From positions 1-25,607 of the forward strand of contig CAYVOX010000033.1 of the NCBI GenBank assembly GCA_964453035.1: 25,607 nt of DNA, given 5' to 3'. A model generated the notes under the pieces. That model did no database searches. It worked only from the letters and a program-made list of their open reading frames with translations, and was not told the origin of the DNA. The position numbers and the translations under genes are program-made. Below, piece after piece: positions 8,177-15,841 of the stretch (position 1 is its first letter; each line of letters opens with the position of its first letter). The DNA comes from CAYVOX01 sp964453035 (lineage in GTDB: Bacteria > Chloroflexota > Anaerolineae > Anaerolineales > Anaerolineaceae).

Positions 8177-8590
8177 CTAGCTCAACTTGCGCTCGCCCGG
8201 CGCCCCCATGGCCTCGGCCGCCACCATGAAGTCCGTCGCCGAGATCATCGCAATCACCTTGCCGCTTTTATCTACCACCGGCAGGTGATGAATGCGGCGC
8301 TCTTTCATTAACACTGCGCACGCTTTCAGGTCCATTTCCACATTGATGGTGATGAGCGGCGCGGTCATAATTTCAAAAACCCGCGTCTCAGCCGGGTTGC
8401 GCCCGGCCGCCACAATCTTATCGCAAATATCCGTCGAGGTGACAATCCCAATTTCGGGGTATTTTTTGGTTTTGCGGGTGATCAGGCTGTGAATGTAGCG
8501 CCGGCGCATCAACGCCAGGGCTTCACTCACCGTCGCCTCGGGGTCAATATCCACCACCAGGTCCATCATCCAATCGCGTACCAGTTGCAT
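8177..8590 (-). CDS. CBS-domain pair protein
   Basis: A 137-residue protein made only of two CBS motifs (about residues 1-60 and 70-130), which together form one Bateman module. Such modules bind adenine nucleotides or related ligands and act as sensors. Recognisable pieces are VVDIDPEATVSEALALM and IGIVTSTDICDKI in the first half, and MKERRIHHLPVVD and VIAMISATDFM in the second. The start at 8590 is chosen because AAAGGAGAAAAGCT precedes it directly; the frame is open a further 14 codons upstream without support. The gene lies 52 nt after surE on the same strand and is probably its operon partner. With no catalytic domain, its target must be another protein, not identified here. Confidence 0.93.
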   Translation of the reverse strand: MQLVRDWMMDLVVDIDPEATVSEALALMRRRYIHSLITRKTKKYPEIGIVTSTDICDKIVAAGRNPAETRVFEIMTAPLITINVEMDLKACAVLMKERRIHHLPVVDKSGKVIAMISATDFMVAAEAMGAPGERKLS

Positions 8591-8642
8591 AGCTTTTCTC
8601 CTTTTTGGGATGGTTTGATTAGAGTATAGCAAAATCCAACCT

Positions 8643-9419
8643 TTAATGCCACTTCTCCCAGCCCCAGGTTTGCAGTTCGGCCATCTGCTGGTAGGCCGTC
8701 AGATCCAGTTGCACCGGCGTGACGGAAACGTACCCCTCCGCCAGCGCGCCGATATCCGTGCCGTCCTCAGGCACGCCGGTCGGCGCATCCCCGCCGATCC
8801 AGTAATACGGGCGCCCGCGCGGATCAGTGCGCGGCACCAGCGCATCACGGTAGATGCGCGTGCCCTGGCGCGTCAGGCGCAGACCGCTCAACTGCTCATA
8901 CGGCAGGCAGGGAATGTTGACGTTGAGCAGGATGTGGCCCGGCAGGGGGCGGGCTTGCAGCAGTTCCACCACCCGGCGCGCCACCTGCCCCGCAGCAGAG
9001 TAATCCAGCGGCTGGGGGGTGTCGTCATCGCTGTTGAGCGAAAATGCCACCGCCGGCAGCCCAAAGATGGCGGCCTCCATCGCTGCCGTCACCGTGCCTG
9101 AGTAGGTCAAATCGTGGCCCACGTTGGCATACGGGTTGATGCCCGAAAGCACCAGGTCGATGGGCTTTTCAACCAGTCCCAGCAACGCCAGCGCCACGCA
9201 ATCCGAGGGCGCCCCGTCCGAGGCCAGGGCAGGCGAGCCGTCCGCCAGGAGCACCTCTCTGGCGCGCAGTGGCCGGTGAAGCGTTTTTACATGCCCTGAA
9301 GCTGACCAGTTATGGTCCGGCGCCAGCACCGTCACCTCTCCCAGCGGTCTGACGGCCTGCACCAGCGCCAGCAGCCCGGGAGCGGTCACCCCATCGTCAT
9401 TTGTCACCAGAATATGCAT
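8643..9419 (-). CDS. surE: 5'/3'-nucleotidase SurE
   Basis: A 258-residue SurE, the normal size. The N-terminus MHILVTNDDGVTAPG holds the metal-binding pair Asp8-Asp9. Ser39 (in PDHNWSASGH) and Asn95 (in SGINPYANVGHD) complete the metal site known from the family. SurE dephosphorylates nucleoside 5'- and 3'-monophosphates, and in some species short polyphosphate, and is linked to stationary-phase survival. AAAGGA lies 6 nt before the ATG. A TATAAT at 9464-9469 gives a leader of about 40 nt. The CBS-domain gene follows. In many bacteria surE sits next to pcm or rpoS; neither is here. Confidence 0.97.
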   Translation of the reverse strand: MHILVTNDDGVTAPGLLALVQAVRPLGEVTVLAPDHNWSASGHVKTLHRPLRAREVLLADGSPALASDGAPSDCVALALLGLVEKPIDLVLSGINPYANVGHDLTYSGTVTAAMEAAIFGLPAVAFSLNSDDDTPQPLDYSAAGQVARRVVELLQARPLPGHILLNVNIPCLPYEQLSGLRLTRQGTRIYRDALVPRTDPRGRPYYWIGGDAPTGVPEDGTDIGALAEGYVSVTPVQLDLTAYQQMAELQTWGWEKWH

Positions 9420-9463
9420 GGGAATCCTTTTCGGCGCGTGATTTTTGGGTAAATACTGATGTA

Positions 9464-9469
9464 ATTATA
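9464..9469 (-). promoter_or_regulatory. -10 box of surE
   Basis: A consensus TATAAT on the minus strand lies about 45 nt before the surE start, leaving room for a leader with the AAAGGA ribosome site. No clear -35 box is visible at 16-18 bases. Confidence 0.4.
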
Positions 9470-9525
9470 CGTCCAAAGCCGGTTTTCTCCCCGCCCGACA
9501 CCGCGCCCGCAGTGGGTGCAGCAAA

Positions 9526-9553
9526 GTAGGGTGCGTTCTTGAACGCACACTAC
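9526..9553. repeat. Dispersed GTAGGGTGCG palindrome
   Basis: A further copy of the GGGTGCGTTC/GAACGCAC palindrome seen in the 127-bp array and at 6806 and 6959. The right arm reads GAACGCACACTAC, with one base that breaks a pair. It lies in the divergent region between surE and the TadG-like gene, so it cannot be a terminator for either. Confidence 0.8.
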
Positions 9554-9585
9554 TGCTGTTTACCCCCACCTGTCATGCTTCCTGC

Positions 9586-9802
9586 TGCTCATGCCCGCGC
9601 CCCCGCGGGCGGGCGGTGCGTAGGTCAGGTTTTCAACCTGNNNNNNNNNNNNNNNNNNNNNNNNNNNNNNNNNNNNNNNNNNNNNNNNNNNNNNNNNNNN
9701 NNNNNNNNNNNNNNNNNNNNNNNNNNNNNNNNNNNNNNNNTGCTCATGCCCGCGCCCCCGCGGGCGGGCGGTGCGTAGGTCAGGTTTTCAACCTGACGCT
9801 AC
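9586..9802. repeat. 55-bp exact duplication around a gap, with GTAGGTCAGG hairpin
   Basis: The 55 bases at 9586-9640 are identical to the 55 bases at 9741-9795, directly on either side of the N run. The shared block ends with GTAGGTCAGGTTTTCAACCTG. On the right side this continues into GACGCTAC, completing a hairpin at 9775-9802 with one bulged G. An identical overlap of exactly 55 bases suggests unmerged contig ends rather than a biological repeat. Between 9803 and 9860 is GC-rich sequence with no gene. It includes ATCAACAAATCTTCTGC, an inverted near-copy of a stretch at 6737-6753. Confidence 0.8.
9641..9740. other. Assembly gap (100 N)
   Basis: A placeholder of exactly 100 Ns flanked by identical 55-base sequences. 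The simplest reading is that the two contigs overlap and the true gap is negative: the hairpin would be present once and the whole 155-base excess would vanish. Confidence 0.9.
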
Positions 9803-9860
9803 CGCAACCTATCAACAAATCTTCTGCCCTCGGGGGCAGCGCCACCCCCCGGTTTACCGT

Positions 9861-9882
9861 TTGGTAATAAATTGGTAATAAA
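9861..9882. promoter_or_regulatory. Two tandem 11-bp repeats upstream of the TadG-like promoter
   Basis: TTGGTAATAAA occurs twice head to tail with no spacer. The second copy ends 17 bases before the -35 box at 9900. A period of about one helical turn places both copies on the same DNA face, as expected for an activator or repressor bound side by side. Confidence 0.45.
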
Positions 9883-9899
9883 CCTATCATTTTTGTTAG

Positions 9900-9927
9900 T
9901 TGAATGGTAAGAGAACCGCCGTATAAT
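9900..9927 (+). promoter_or_regulatory. Promoter of the TadG-like gene
   Basis: TTGAAT (9900-9905), a 16-base spacer and a consensus TATAAT (9922-9927). The start of transcription would fall near 9934, almost on the first in-frame ATG at 9936 and about 70 nt before the family-like start at 10005. Confidence 0.65.
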
Positions 9928-10004
9928 GTAACCGGATGAACACTGCCGGTAAAAGGCAGCTCTTTCGCAACCAATTTTCATTTTCATTATTATCCGGGGC
10001 TAAA

Positions 10005-11282
10005 ATGAACGCACAACACAAAGAACAAGGACAGGTACTGGTCATTTTCGCGGTCGCTCTGGTGGCCATGCTGGGCTTCGTGGCCCTGGCCGTTGACGGC
10101 AGCATGATCTATTCCGACCACCGCTACAGCCAGAACGCCGCTGATTCAGCCGCCCTGGCGGGCGCCTCTGCCGCTTCGCAGATGATGGCCAACAATTCCG
10201 GCTATTGGTGGAGCTCCTGGGATTGCAACAACATCCAACCGGTTAAGGATATTGCCATCTTCAAGGCTGTGGAACGGGCTGCCGCCAACAAGTACACCAT
10301 CACCGAGCAGAACCTCGACACAGCCAACAATGGCGTCCAGGTGCAGTGCGTTGACCTGCCTTACGACAAATACATGCTGGTGCGCGTCAAGGTGACCACC
10401 ACGGTCAACACCGGCTTTGCCCAGCTCTTCTACAGCGGCCCGGTCAAAAATACCGTTGAAGGCGTCGCCCGTATCAAACCGCGCACCCCCATGGCGTTTG
10501 GCAATGCCATCGTCGCCCTGGATTCCAACTGCGCTTACGACGGCGTGGATTTTCATGGCACCACCAACGTCAACGCCTTCGGCGGCGGCGTGTTCTCCAA
10601 CTCTTGCATGTCCAAGAGCGGTACCAGCGGCGGCATCTACGTGCCGGATTCCGGCGTCAATTACCACACCACCTTTTCCGGCCACACCGAGCCCTTCTCC
10701 CCCAACACAGCCAAGCCCCAGGCCACCGATGCCTCCGTCACCCTGCCCACGTTGCCCACCCCCAACTGCGCTGCCCTGCCCGATTACCGCGGCACGCACC
10801 CCGGCGACAACATCACCTACGGGCGCTATGACGCCATGGTGGGCGATAAATTCCTAAGCCCCGGCCTGTACTGCATCTACGGCGATATCCGCCTGGAAGG
10901 CGAGCACAACCAGTTCTACGGCGATAACGTCACCATCTACTTCGTCACTGGCGGCTTCCGGCTCACCGGTAATGCTGATATCAACATCTCCGCGCCCACC
11001 AGCGCCACGCCCGCCAACTACGCCCTCCAGGATATCCTCATCCTGATGGCCCCCACCAACACCGACGAACTCATCCTGCAGGGCAACTCGGAATCGCACT
11101 TCACCGGCCTCATCCTGGCCCCCAACCAGTCCGTGGATATCGGCGGCTGTCCCAATTCAGATAGCTACAACAGCCAGATTGTCGGCCGCAACGTCAAATT
11201 CCACGGCACGCCGGACGTCAACGTCACCTTCATGAACAGCGAAAAGTTCATGACACCGGTGATGATTGACATGCACAAATAA
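10005..11282 (+). CDS. TadE/TadG-like secreted protein with C-terminal beta-rich domain
   Basis: A 425-residue protein. The N-terminus is EQGQVLVIFAVALVAMLGF, then VALAVDGSMIYSDHRYSQNAA. This is the single membrane helix and downstream motif of the TadE/TadG-like (Flp pilus assembly) family, with the bulk outside the cell. The rest has no recognised enzyme motif. It is rich in short beta strands, with repeated N/G turns, and resembles the polymer-forming beta-helix part found in other Tad-like proteins. No tad, pilin or secretion gene is adjacent. The start is uncertain. ATG at 10005 matches the family's usual N-terminus but has only a weak GGGG site, while an in-frame ATG at 9936 lies 8 nt after the -10 box and would suit a leaderless transcript, adding 23 residues. 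A strong terminator follows at 11352. Confidence 0.88.
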   Translation: MNAQHKEQGQVLVIFAVALVAMLGFVALAVDGSMIYSDHRYSQNAADSAALAGASAASQMMANNSGYWWSSWDCNNIQPVKDIAIFKAVERAAANKYTITEQNLDTANNGVQVQCVDLPYDKYMLVRVKVTTTVNTGFAQLFYSGPVKNTVEGVARIKPRTPMAFGNAIVALDSNCAYDGVDFHGTTNVNAFGGGVFSNSCMSKSGTSGGIYVPDSGVNYHTTFSGHTEPFSPNTAKPQATDASVTLPTLPTPNCAALPDYRGTHPGDNITYGRYDAMVGDKFLSPGLYCIYGDIRLEGEHNQFYGDNVTIYFVTGGFRLTGNADINISAPTSATPANYALQDILILMAPTNTDELILQGNSESHFTGLILAPNQSVDIGGCPNSDSYNSQIVGRNVKFHGTPDVNVTFMNSEKFMTPVMIDMHK

Positions 11283-11351
11283 CGCGCAGCCCGTGAGGCG
11301 CCCGGGAAAACACCGCAGCTTCTTCGCCCCCTGCCCTCACTTCATCGATGC

Positions 11352-11384
11352 AAAGCCTGGCCCAAGCAGCCAGGCTTTTGTTTT
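11352..11384 (+). terminator. Rho-independent terminator after the TadG-like gene
   Basis: AAAGCCTGG (11352-11360) pairs perfectly with CCAGGCTTT (11370-11378) around a 9-nt loop, and is followed by TGTTTT. It lies about 70 nt after the stop codon and just before the comEC promoter. Confidence 0.9.
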
Positions 11385-11400
11385 ACCCAGGTGGAATGAT

Positions 11401-11429
11401 TTGTTCTCTCACCGGCTTTCAGCTAGAAT
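11401..11429 (+). promoter_or_regulatory. Promoter of comEC
   Basis: TTGTTC (11401-11406), a 17-base spacer and TAGAAT (11424-11429). The start would fall near 11436, leaving at most a few bases before the ATG at 11440. No Shine-Dalgarno sequence is present. Confidence 0.55.
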
Positions 11430-11439
11430 CGGATGAAAC

Positions 11440-13764
11440 ATGCCATTGCTCTGGTTATCCCTGGCTTTTTTGCTCGGCCTGCTGGCAGCTTCCGCCTGGC
11501 AGGCGCCGTGGTGGGCGTGGGCCGCGCTCGGCAGCGCCGCCATTGTCGCTGCCATCTTCGAGACGCGCCTGCTGCAGCGCTTTCCGCGCTACGCCGCCTG
11601 GCGCAAGCTGGCTCGCCTGCCGGTTGCCCTGCTGCTGGTAGGCTTTGCCCTCGGCGCGCTGCGCATCGCCCTGGCGCAATCCCCGCCCTCGCAGCGCGAC
11701 CTGGCCTGGTACAACCAGCGCGGTGCGGCGCGCATCGTTGGCGTGGTCAACCGCCCCCCACAAAAGCGCGATAAATCCCTCACCCTGCAAATCGAGGTTG
11801 AATCGCTTGCCCCCCTGGAAGACAACCTGCCCTCCAACGCCCCGCTGAGCGTGCGCGGTGAGCTGCTGGCCCGCCTGCCCCCCGGCGGTGACTGGCGCTA
11901 CGGCGACCGGGTGGCCCTGGTGGGGTCTCCCACCGCCGCCGAGGAGGAGAGCAGCGCCTCATACGCCAGCTACCTGCAGCGCCAGGGCATCAGCGCGGTG
12001 CTGAGCTACCCTGCCGTCACCCTGCTTAAACGCAACGCCGGCAGCCCGCTGCTGGCCTTTCTTTACGATCTGCGCTCGCGCGCGCTGGAGGTGGTTCGCC
12101 AGCTCTGGCCGCAGCCCGAATCCGCTCTCATGGCGGGCATTTTGCTGGGGGATGACAGCGCCCTGCCCCAAAAAGTAACCGAAGCCTTCCAGCAGACCGG
12201 CACCGCGCACATCATCGCCATCTCCGGCTTCAACATTTCCATCCTGGCCGGGTTGTTCGTGCGCGGTTTCGGGCGCTTCACCCGCCGTGGCGTGGCGGTG
12301 CTCCTGGCCCTGCTTTCAATTGGCTTCTACACCCTGCTGGTCGGCGCGCAGCCCTCGGTGGTGCGGGCGGCGGTGATGGGCGCGGTGGGCCTGTTTGGGC
12401 CGCTGCTCGGACGGCGGCAGGTGGGGGCTAACTCACTGGCCTTTGTGGCCGCCCTGATGTGCCTGTTTAACCCCAGCCTGCCGTGGGATATCAGCTTTCA
12501 GCTTTCCTTCAGTGGCACGCTGGGGCTGGTGCTCTTCGCCGACCCGCTCCTGGCCTGGCTCACCCACCTGCTGGCGCGGCGCGTTTCGTTTCCACTGGCC
12601 CGCCGCATCGCTGCCCCCATCGCGGAATACTTCCTCTTCACCCTGGCTGCCCAGGCTGCCACGCTGCCCATCATCGCCTACCACTTCCAGCGCGTCTCGC
12701 TCAGCGCGGTGATGGCCAACCCGCTGGTGTTGCCCATCCAGCCACTGGTGATGGTGCTGGGTGGGCTGGCGCTGCTGGGCGGGCTGGCCTGGCTGCCGCT
12801 CGGCCAGCTGCTGGCGGGTATCATCTGGCCGCTGCCCGCGCTCACCATCCGCGCCGCTGAAGCCCTGGCTCAGCTGCCCAACGGTTCGCTGGTCACCGGG
12901 CAGGTGGGGCTGGCGCTGGTCATCCTCTATTACGCCTTGCTGTTTGCCTTTGCTGTCGGTTTGCTGCGCCCGGCCAGGTTTAGAGGCTGGCTGGCGCCCG
13001 GCGCGGCCTTGCTGCTGGCAGCCCTGCTGGCACTGGGAGCCTGGCGCTCGGCGCTGGCGGCCCCCACCGGTAAATTGCAACTCACCCTGCTGGGATTGCA
13101 AGGCGGCCCGGCGCTGCTGGTACGCGCCCCGCAGGGACAAACGGCGCTGCTCAACGGCGCCGCCGATTCGCGCGCCCTGGAAGATGCCCTGGCCCGCCGC
13201 CTGCCCCCCTTCGGCGCCCGGCTGGATGCCCTGCTCATCACCACGCGCTACGCTTCACCCCTCAATGCCCTCGCCAGCCTGGTGGAGCGCTTCCCCCCCG
13301 CTCAGGTGGCCTTTGCGCCTTCCATCAGCCAGGGGGCAGCCCGCAACCGCCTGGTGAGCCTGCTCCGCGCGCAGAAGGTTGAAATGGCTGAGCTGCAGAC
13401 CGGCAGCCAGCTCACCCTGGGCCAGGACGCGCGCCTCACTGTGCTGGCGCAAACCCCTCAAGGAACAGCACTTGTTCTTGAGTGGAAGAACTTCCGCGCC
13501 CTGCTGCCGGGCGGGGTGGCCCCGCAGGACCTGGCACGGCTCCCCGCTGAATCCATCCAGTCGCCCGGCCTGTTGCTACTCACCCCCGCCGACCTCGAAG
13601 CCCAGCCCCCCGCCGCCTGGGAGGCGCTCAACCCGGCGCTGGTGGCCTGGCTGCAGCCCGGCGCGCTCATCAACCGCCCCGGCTGGCTCAGCCTGGAGCA
13701 AGCTGGATGGCTGGAGCTTGCCACGGACGGCGAGCACCTGTGGGTGGAGGCAGGGCAGTACTGA
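11440..13764 (+). CDS. comEC: ComEC/Rec2-family DNA uptake channel with degenerate C-terminal domain
   Basis: A 774-residue polytopic membrane protein. Several N-terminal helices are followed by an OB-like extracytoplasmic region (about 90-190). The competence domain follows, with its hallmark block ILLGDDSALP (about 233-242) and GTAHIIAISGFNISIL (about 253-268), then a helix-rich channel to about residue 530. ComEC carries single-stranded DNA across the membrane during transformation. The C-terminal part (about 542-774) aligns by shape with the metallo-beta-lactamase domain of ComEC, but the metal motif is absent. Where the family has T-H-x-H-x-D-H, this protein has ITTRYASPLNAL (600-611), and the D-V-G-Q-G-D strand reads LLGLQGGPA. 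It may bind but not hydrolyse DNA. There is no comEA gene beside it. It has its own promoter. Confidence 0.92.
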   Translation: MPLLWLSLAFLLGLLAASAWQAPWWAWAALGSAAIVAAIFETRLLQRFPRYAAWRKLARLPVALLLVGFALGALRIALAQSPPSQRDLAWYNQRGAARIVGVVNRPPQKRDKSLTLQIEVESLAPLEDNLPSNAPLSVRGELLARLPPGGDWRYGDRVALVGSPTAAEEESSASYASYLQRQGISAVLSYPAVTLLKRNAGSPLLAFLYDLRSRALEVVRQLWPQPESALMAGILLGDDSALPQKVTEAFQQTGTAHIIAISGFNISILAGLFVRGFGRFTRRGVAVLLALLSIGFYTLLVGAQPSVVRAAVMGAVGLFGPLLGRRQVGANSLAFVAALMCLFNPSLPWDISFQLSFSGTLGLVLFADPLLAWLTHLLARRVSFPLARRIAAPIAEYFLFTLAAQAATLPIIAYHFQRVSLSAVMANPLVLPIQPLVMVLGGLALLGGLAWLPLGQLLAGIIWPLPALTIRAAEALAQLPNGSLVTGQVGLALVILYYALLFAFAVGLLRPARFRGWLAPGAALLLAALLALGAWRSALAAPTGKLQLTLLGLQGGPALLVRAPQGQTALLNGAADSRALEDALARRLPPFGARLDALLITTRYASPLNALASLVERFPPAQVAFAPSISQGAARNRLVSLLRAQKVEMAELQTGSQLTLGQDARLTVLAQTPQGTALVLEWKNFRALLPGGVAPQDLARLPAESIQSPGLLLLTPADLEAQPPAAWEALNPALVAWLQPGALINRPGWLSLEQAGWLELATDGEHLWVEAGQY

Positions 13765-13797
13765 CCCGGCACCAGGGGGGTACGCGGTTTAGCAAAA

Positions 13798-15564
13798 TCA
13801 GCGCATGATGGACGGCAAGTAGAGGAAATTGGATGCTGGTACAATGACAAAGTCAGCATCAATGGTGGTGGGCGGGACGGATATCACATTTTCGGCTGGA
13901 ATCGAAAGCCAGCCAAACAAGTGCGCGATGATGTGATACGTTCCGGTGGGCATGTAGTACAGCTCATACTCGCCGTTGGTATCTGTGATATCGTTCTCGC
14001 CAACCTTGCTGCCATAGCCAACTTTGACGCCAGAAACCGGGTTGCCTGAGCCATTGCGTACCGTGCCAGCCACGGCATAAGTCCAGCCTGTGCGGTCGCG
14101 GACGAAGATATCCTGTAAAGAGTTGGCATCATCGGTGACCAGATCACTGGCTAAAGAAGGAAAGGAAACGTAACGCCCGTCTGCCGAGATATCCGGGGGG
14201 CAATTTGACCAGGAATTTCCCTGCCAGCGGTAAGTGCTGGCGGAGACCAGGGTGGTCTGGTGGGTGAGCCTGTCGTGCGCTAGCAGCTGGCTGTACCCAT
14301 TCGTCGCTCCCGTGGCCAGCGCCGTATCGTCCGATTCAAACACCACAATATTGCCGTCGCCAGAGATGGCCGGAGGTTTGCGGTTGACATTCATCGAACT
14401 TTTGGTGGATTGGGTACCGGTGCTGCTCACCGATACGCGCTCCGTGGTACCGCCTGTGCGGTCGCGCACAAACACATCCGGGCAGGATGTGGACCCATAC
14501 CACACGGCTTCACACACGTTGGTATCATCAGCAACCAGGTTGCTGGCGGCTGAGTTAAACACCACGTAGCGTCCATCGTCCGAAATATCCGGTGATATGG
14601 AAAATTGGTTACCCTGCGCCTCCGAACTGCTCACCGAAACGCGCTCCGTGGTGCCGCCTGTGCGGTCGCGCACAAATACATCCGGGCAATTCTCAGCGGG
14701 ATTGCCATCGCCATTCATGTCACAGGAGGTGTTGGTGTCGTCTGGCACCAGGTTGGAGGCCTCAGAGGTGAAGGCAACAAAGCGCCCATCAGATGAGACA
14801 GCCGGGTTGCTGTAATCTCCCGAACGTCCGTTGGCCTGCGCTTCGTCGGAGCTCACCGAGACGCGCTCCGTTTGCAGCGTGGACCTGTTAAAGGCGAAGA
14901 TATCCCACTTGCTGTTGGTATCTCCGGTCACCAGGTTCGAGGCCTCTGAAGTGTACACAATGATGCTGCCGTCGTCTGATATCCTCGGTTGCCAGGAATT
15001 TCCGTTGGATTGCGTGCCCGTTGAGGAGACGGAAACGCGCGAGGTGGCGCTCGCCTGGCGATCTCGCAGGAAGATATCCCATTTGAGATTGGTGTCATTC
15101 GCAACCAGGTTGCTGGCTTTAGACGCAAAAACCACATAACGTCCGTCGGCTGAGACGTCCGCGCCGTAGTAGGAAGCCTCGTTGCCGGCAACGCCTGCGC
15201 TGCTCACGGAGATGCGTTCCGTTGTTTTGGTTTGATTATCGTGGAGGAAGACATCCTCAAAGCCGTACTGCGCGTCACCGGGCACCAGGTTGTAGGATGT
15301 GGCACTGAACACCACGTAGCGTCCATCCGAAGAGATGGCATTATCGGCATACGAGTAACCATTGCCCTCTGTGCTATTGCTGGCGACCGAAACGCGCCAC
15401 GTTATTCCAAGATTCTTCCAATCCGGGCTGATAGAAAGCGCATGACCGGGGTTTTCCATCGGGTTGTTACTGGCAAGGGCGGGGTAAATTCCGAAGCTCA
15501 CCCAGGCCACCAGAAGCACCATGCAAAGCACTTTAAAACGGTTGAGTCCAAAATCGGTTTTCAT
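13798..15564 (-). CDS. Secreted seven-repeat TolB/PD40-like propeller protein
   Basis: A 588-residue exported protein from the ATG at 15564, chosen because GAGG lies 7 nt upstream; earlier in-frame ATGs at 15576 and 15588 lack support. A signal peptide ends near ALA-SNNP. Seven repeats follow, each centred on a strand like ISSDGRYVVF and ending in a strand like DVFVRDRTGGTTERVSVSS. This matches a seven-bladed PD40/TolB-type beta-propeller. Blades four and five carry insertions bounded by cysteines, one holding DMNGDGN, a calcium-loop-like segment. A carboxypeptidase-regulatory-like beta sandwich follows (AVAGTVRNGSGNPVSGVKVG). The protein ends FLYLPSIMR, similar to the tail of the beta-helix protein at 5028. 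Its ligand and role are unknown. It converges on comEC with a 33-nt gap. Confidence 0.9.
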   Translation of the reverse strand: MKTDFGLNRFKVLCMVLLVAWVSFGIYPALASNNPMENPGHALSISPDWKNLGITWRVSVASNSTEGNGYSYADNAISSDGRYVVFSATSYNLVPGDAQYGFEDVFLHDNQTKTTERISVSSAGVAGNEASYYGADVSADGRYVVFASKASNLVANDTNLKWDIFLRDRQASATSRVSVSSTGTQSNGNSWQPRISDDGSIIVYTSEASNLVTGDTNSKWDIFAFNRSTLQTERVSVSSDEAQANGRSGDYSNPAVSSDGRFVAFTSEASNLVPDDTNTSCDMNGDGNPAENCPDVFVRDRTGGTTERVSVSSSEAQGNQFSISPDISDDGRYVVFNSAASNLVADDTNVCEAVWYGSTSCPDVFVRDRTGGTTERVSVSSTGTQSTKSSMNVNRKPPAISGDGNIVVFESDDTALATGATNGYSQLLAHDRLTHQTTLVSASTYRWQGNSWSNCPPDISADGRYVSFPSLASDLVTDDANSLQDIFVRDRTGWTYAVAGTVRNGSGNPVSGVKVGYGSKVGENDITDTNGEYELYYMPTGTYHIIAHLFGWLSIPAENVISVPPTTIDADFVIVPASNFLYLPSIMR

Positions 15565-15841
15565 TGATTGCCTCATTTCAGATAACAACTGCCTCTGAAC
15601 ACCCTCAGGCTCAATGCTTCAGCCGCAAAAAGTGTCTGCACTGAAATCGAGCCAATGAGAGAAGCGACACTCAACAATTACCGATTGTATGGGTGGCTGA
15701 CCAGGAACGGTGGAACTAAAATCACTTTAGCACGATTTTGCCCGTCTTTCAACAAGGTTCTGCAATCCATCTCGATAGAATGGACTTGCAGGCCGGTATT
15801 GTAGCGGAAGAACAGGTGGAGAAGCCCGCCGCCTTAGAGCC

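Noticed and set aside
12433..13140. Long antisense frame inside comEC, and similar frames inside mutS2 (3783-4526) and the ABC genes
   Set aside because: They are by-products of GC-rich codon usage, have low-complexity compositions rich in Arg, Gln and His, and lie opposite genes with clear family motifs.
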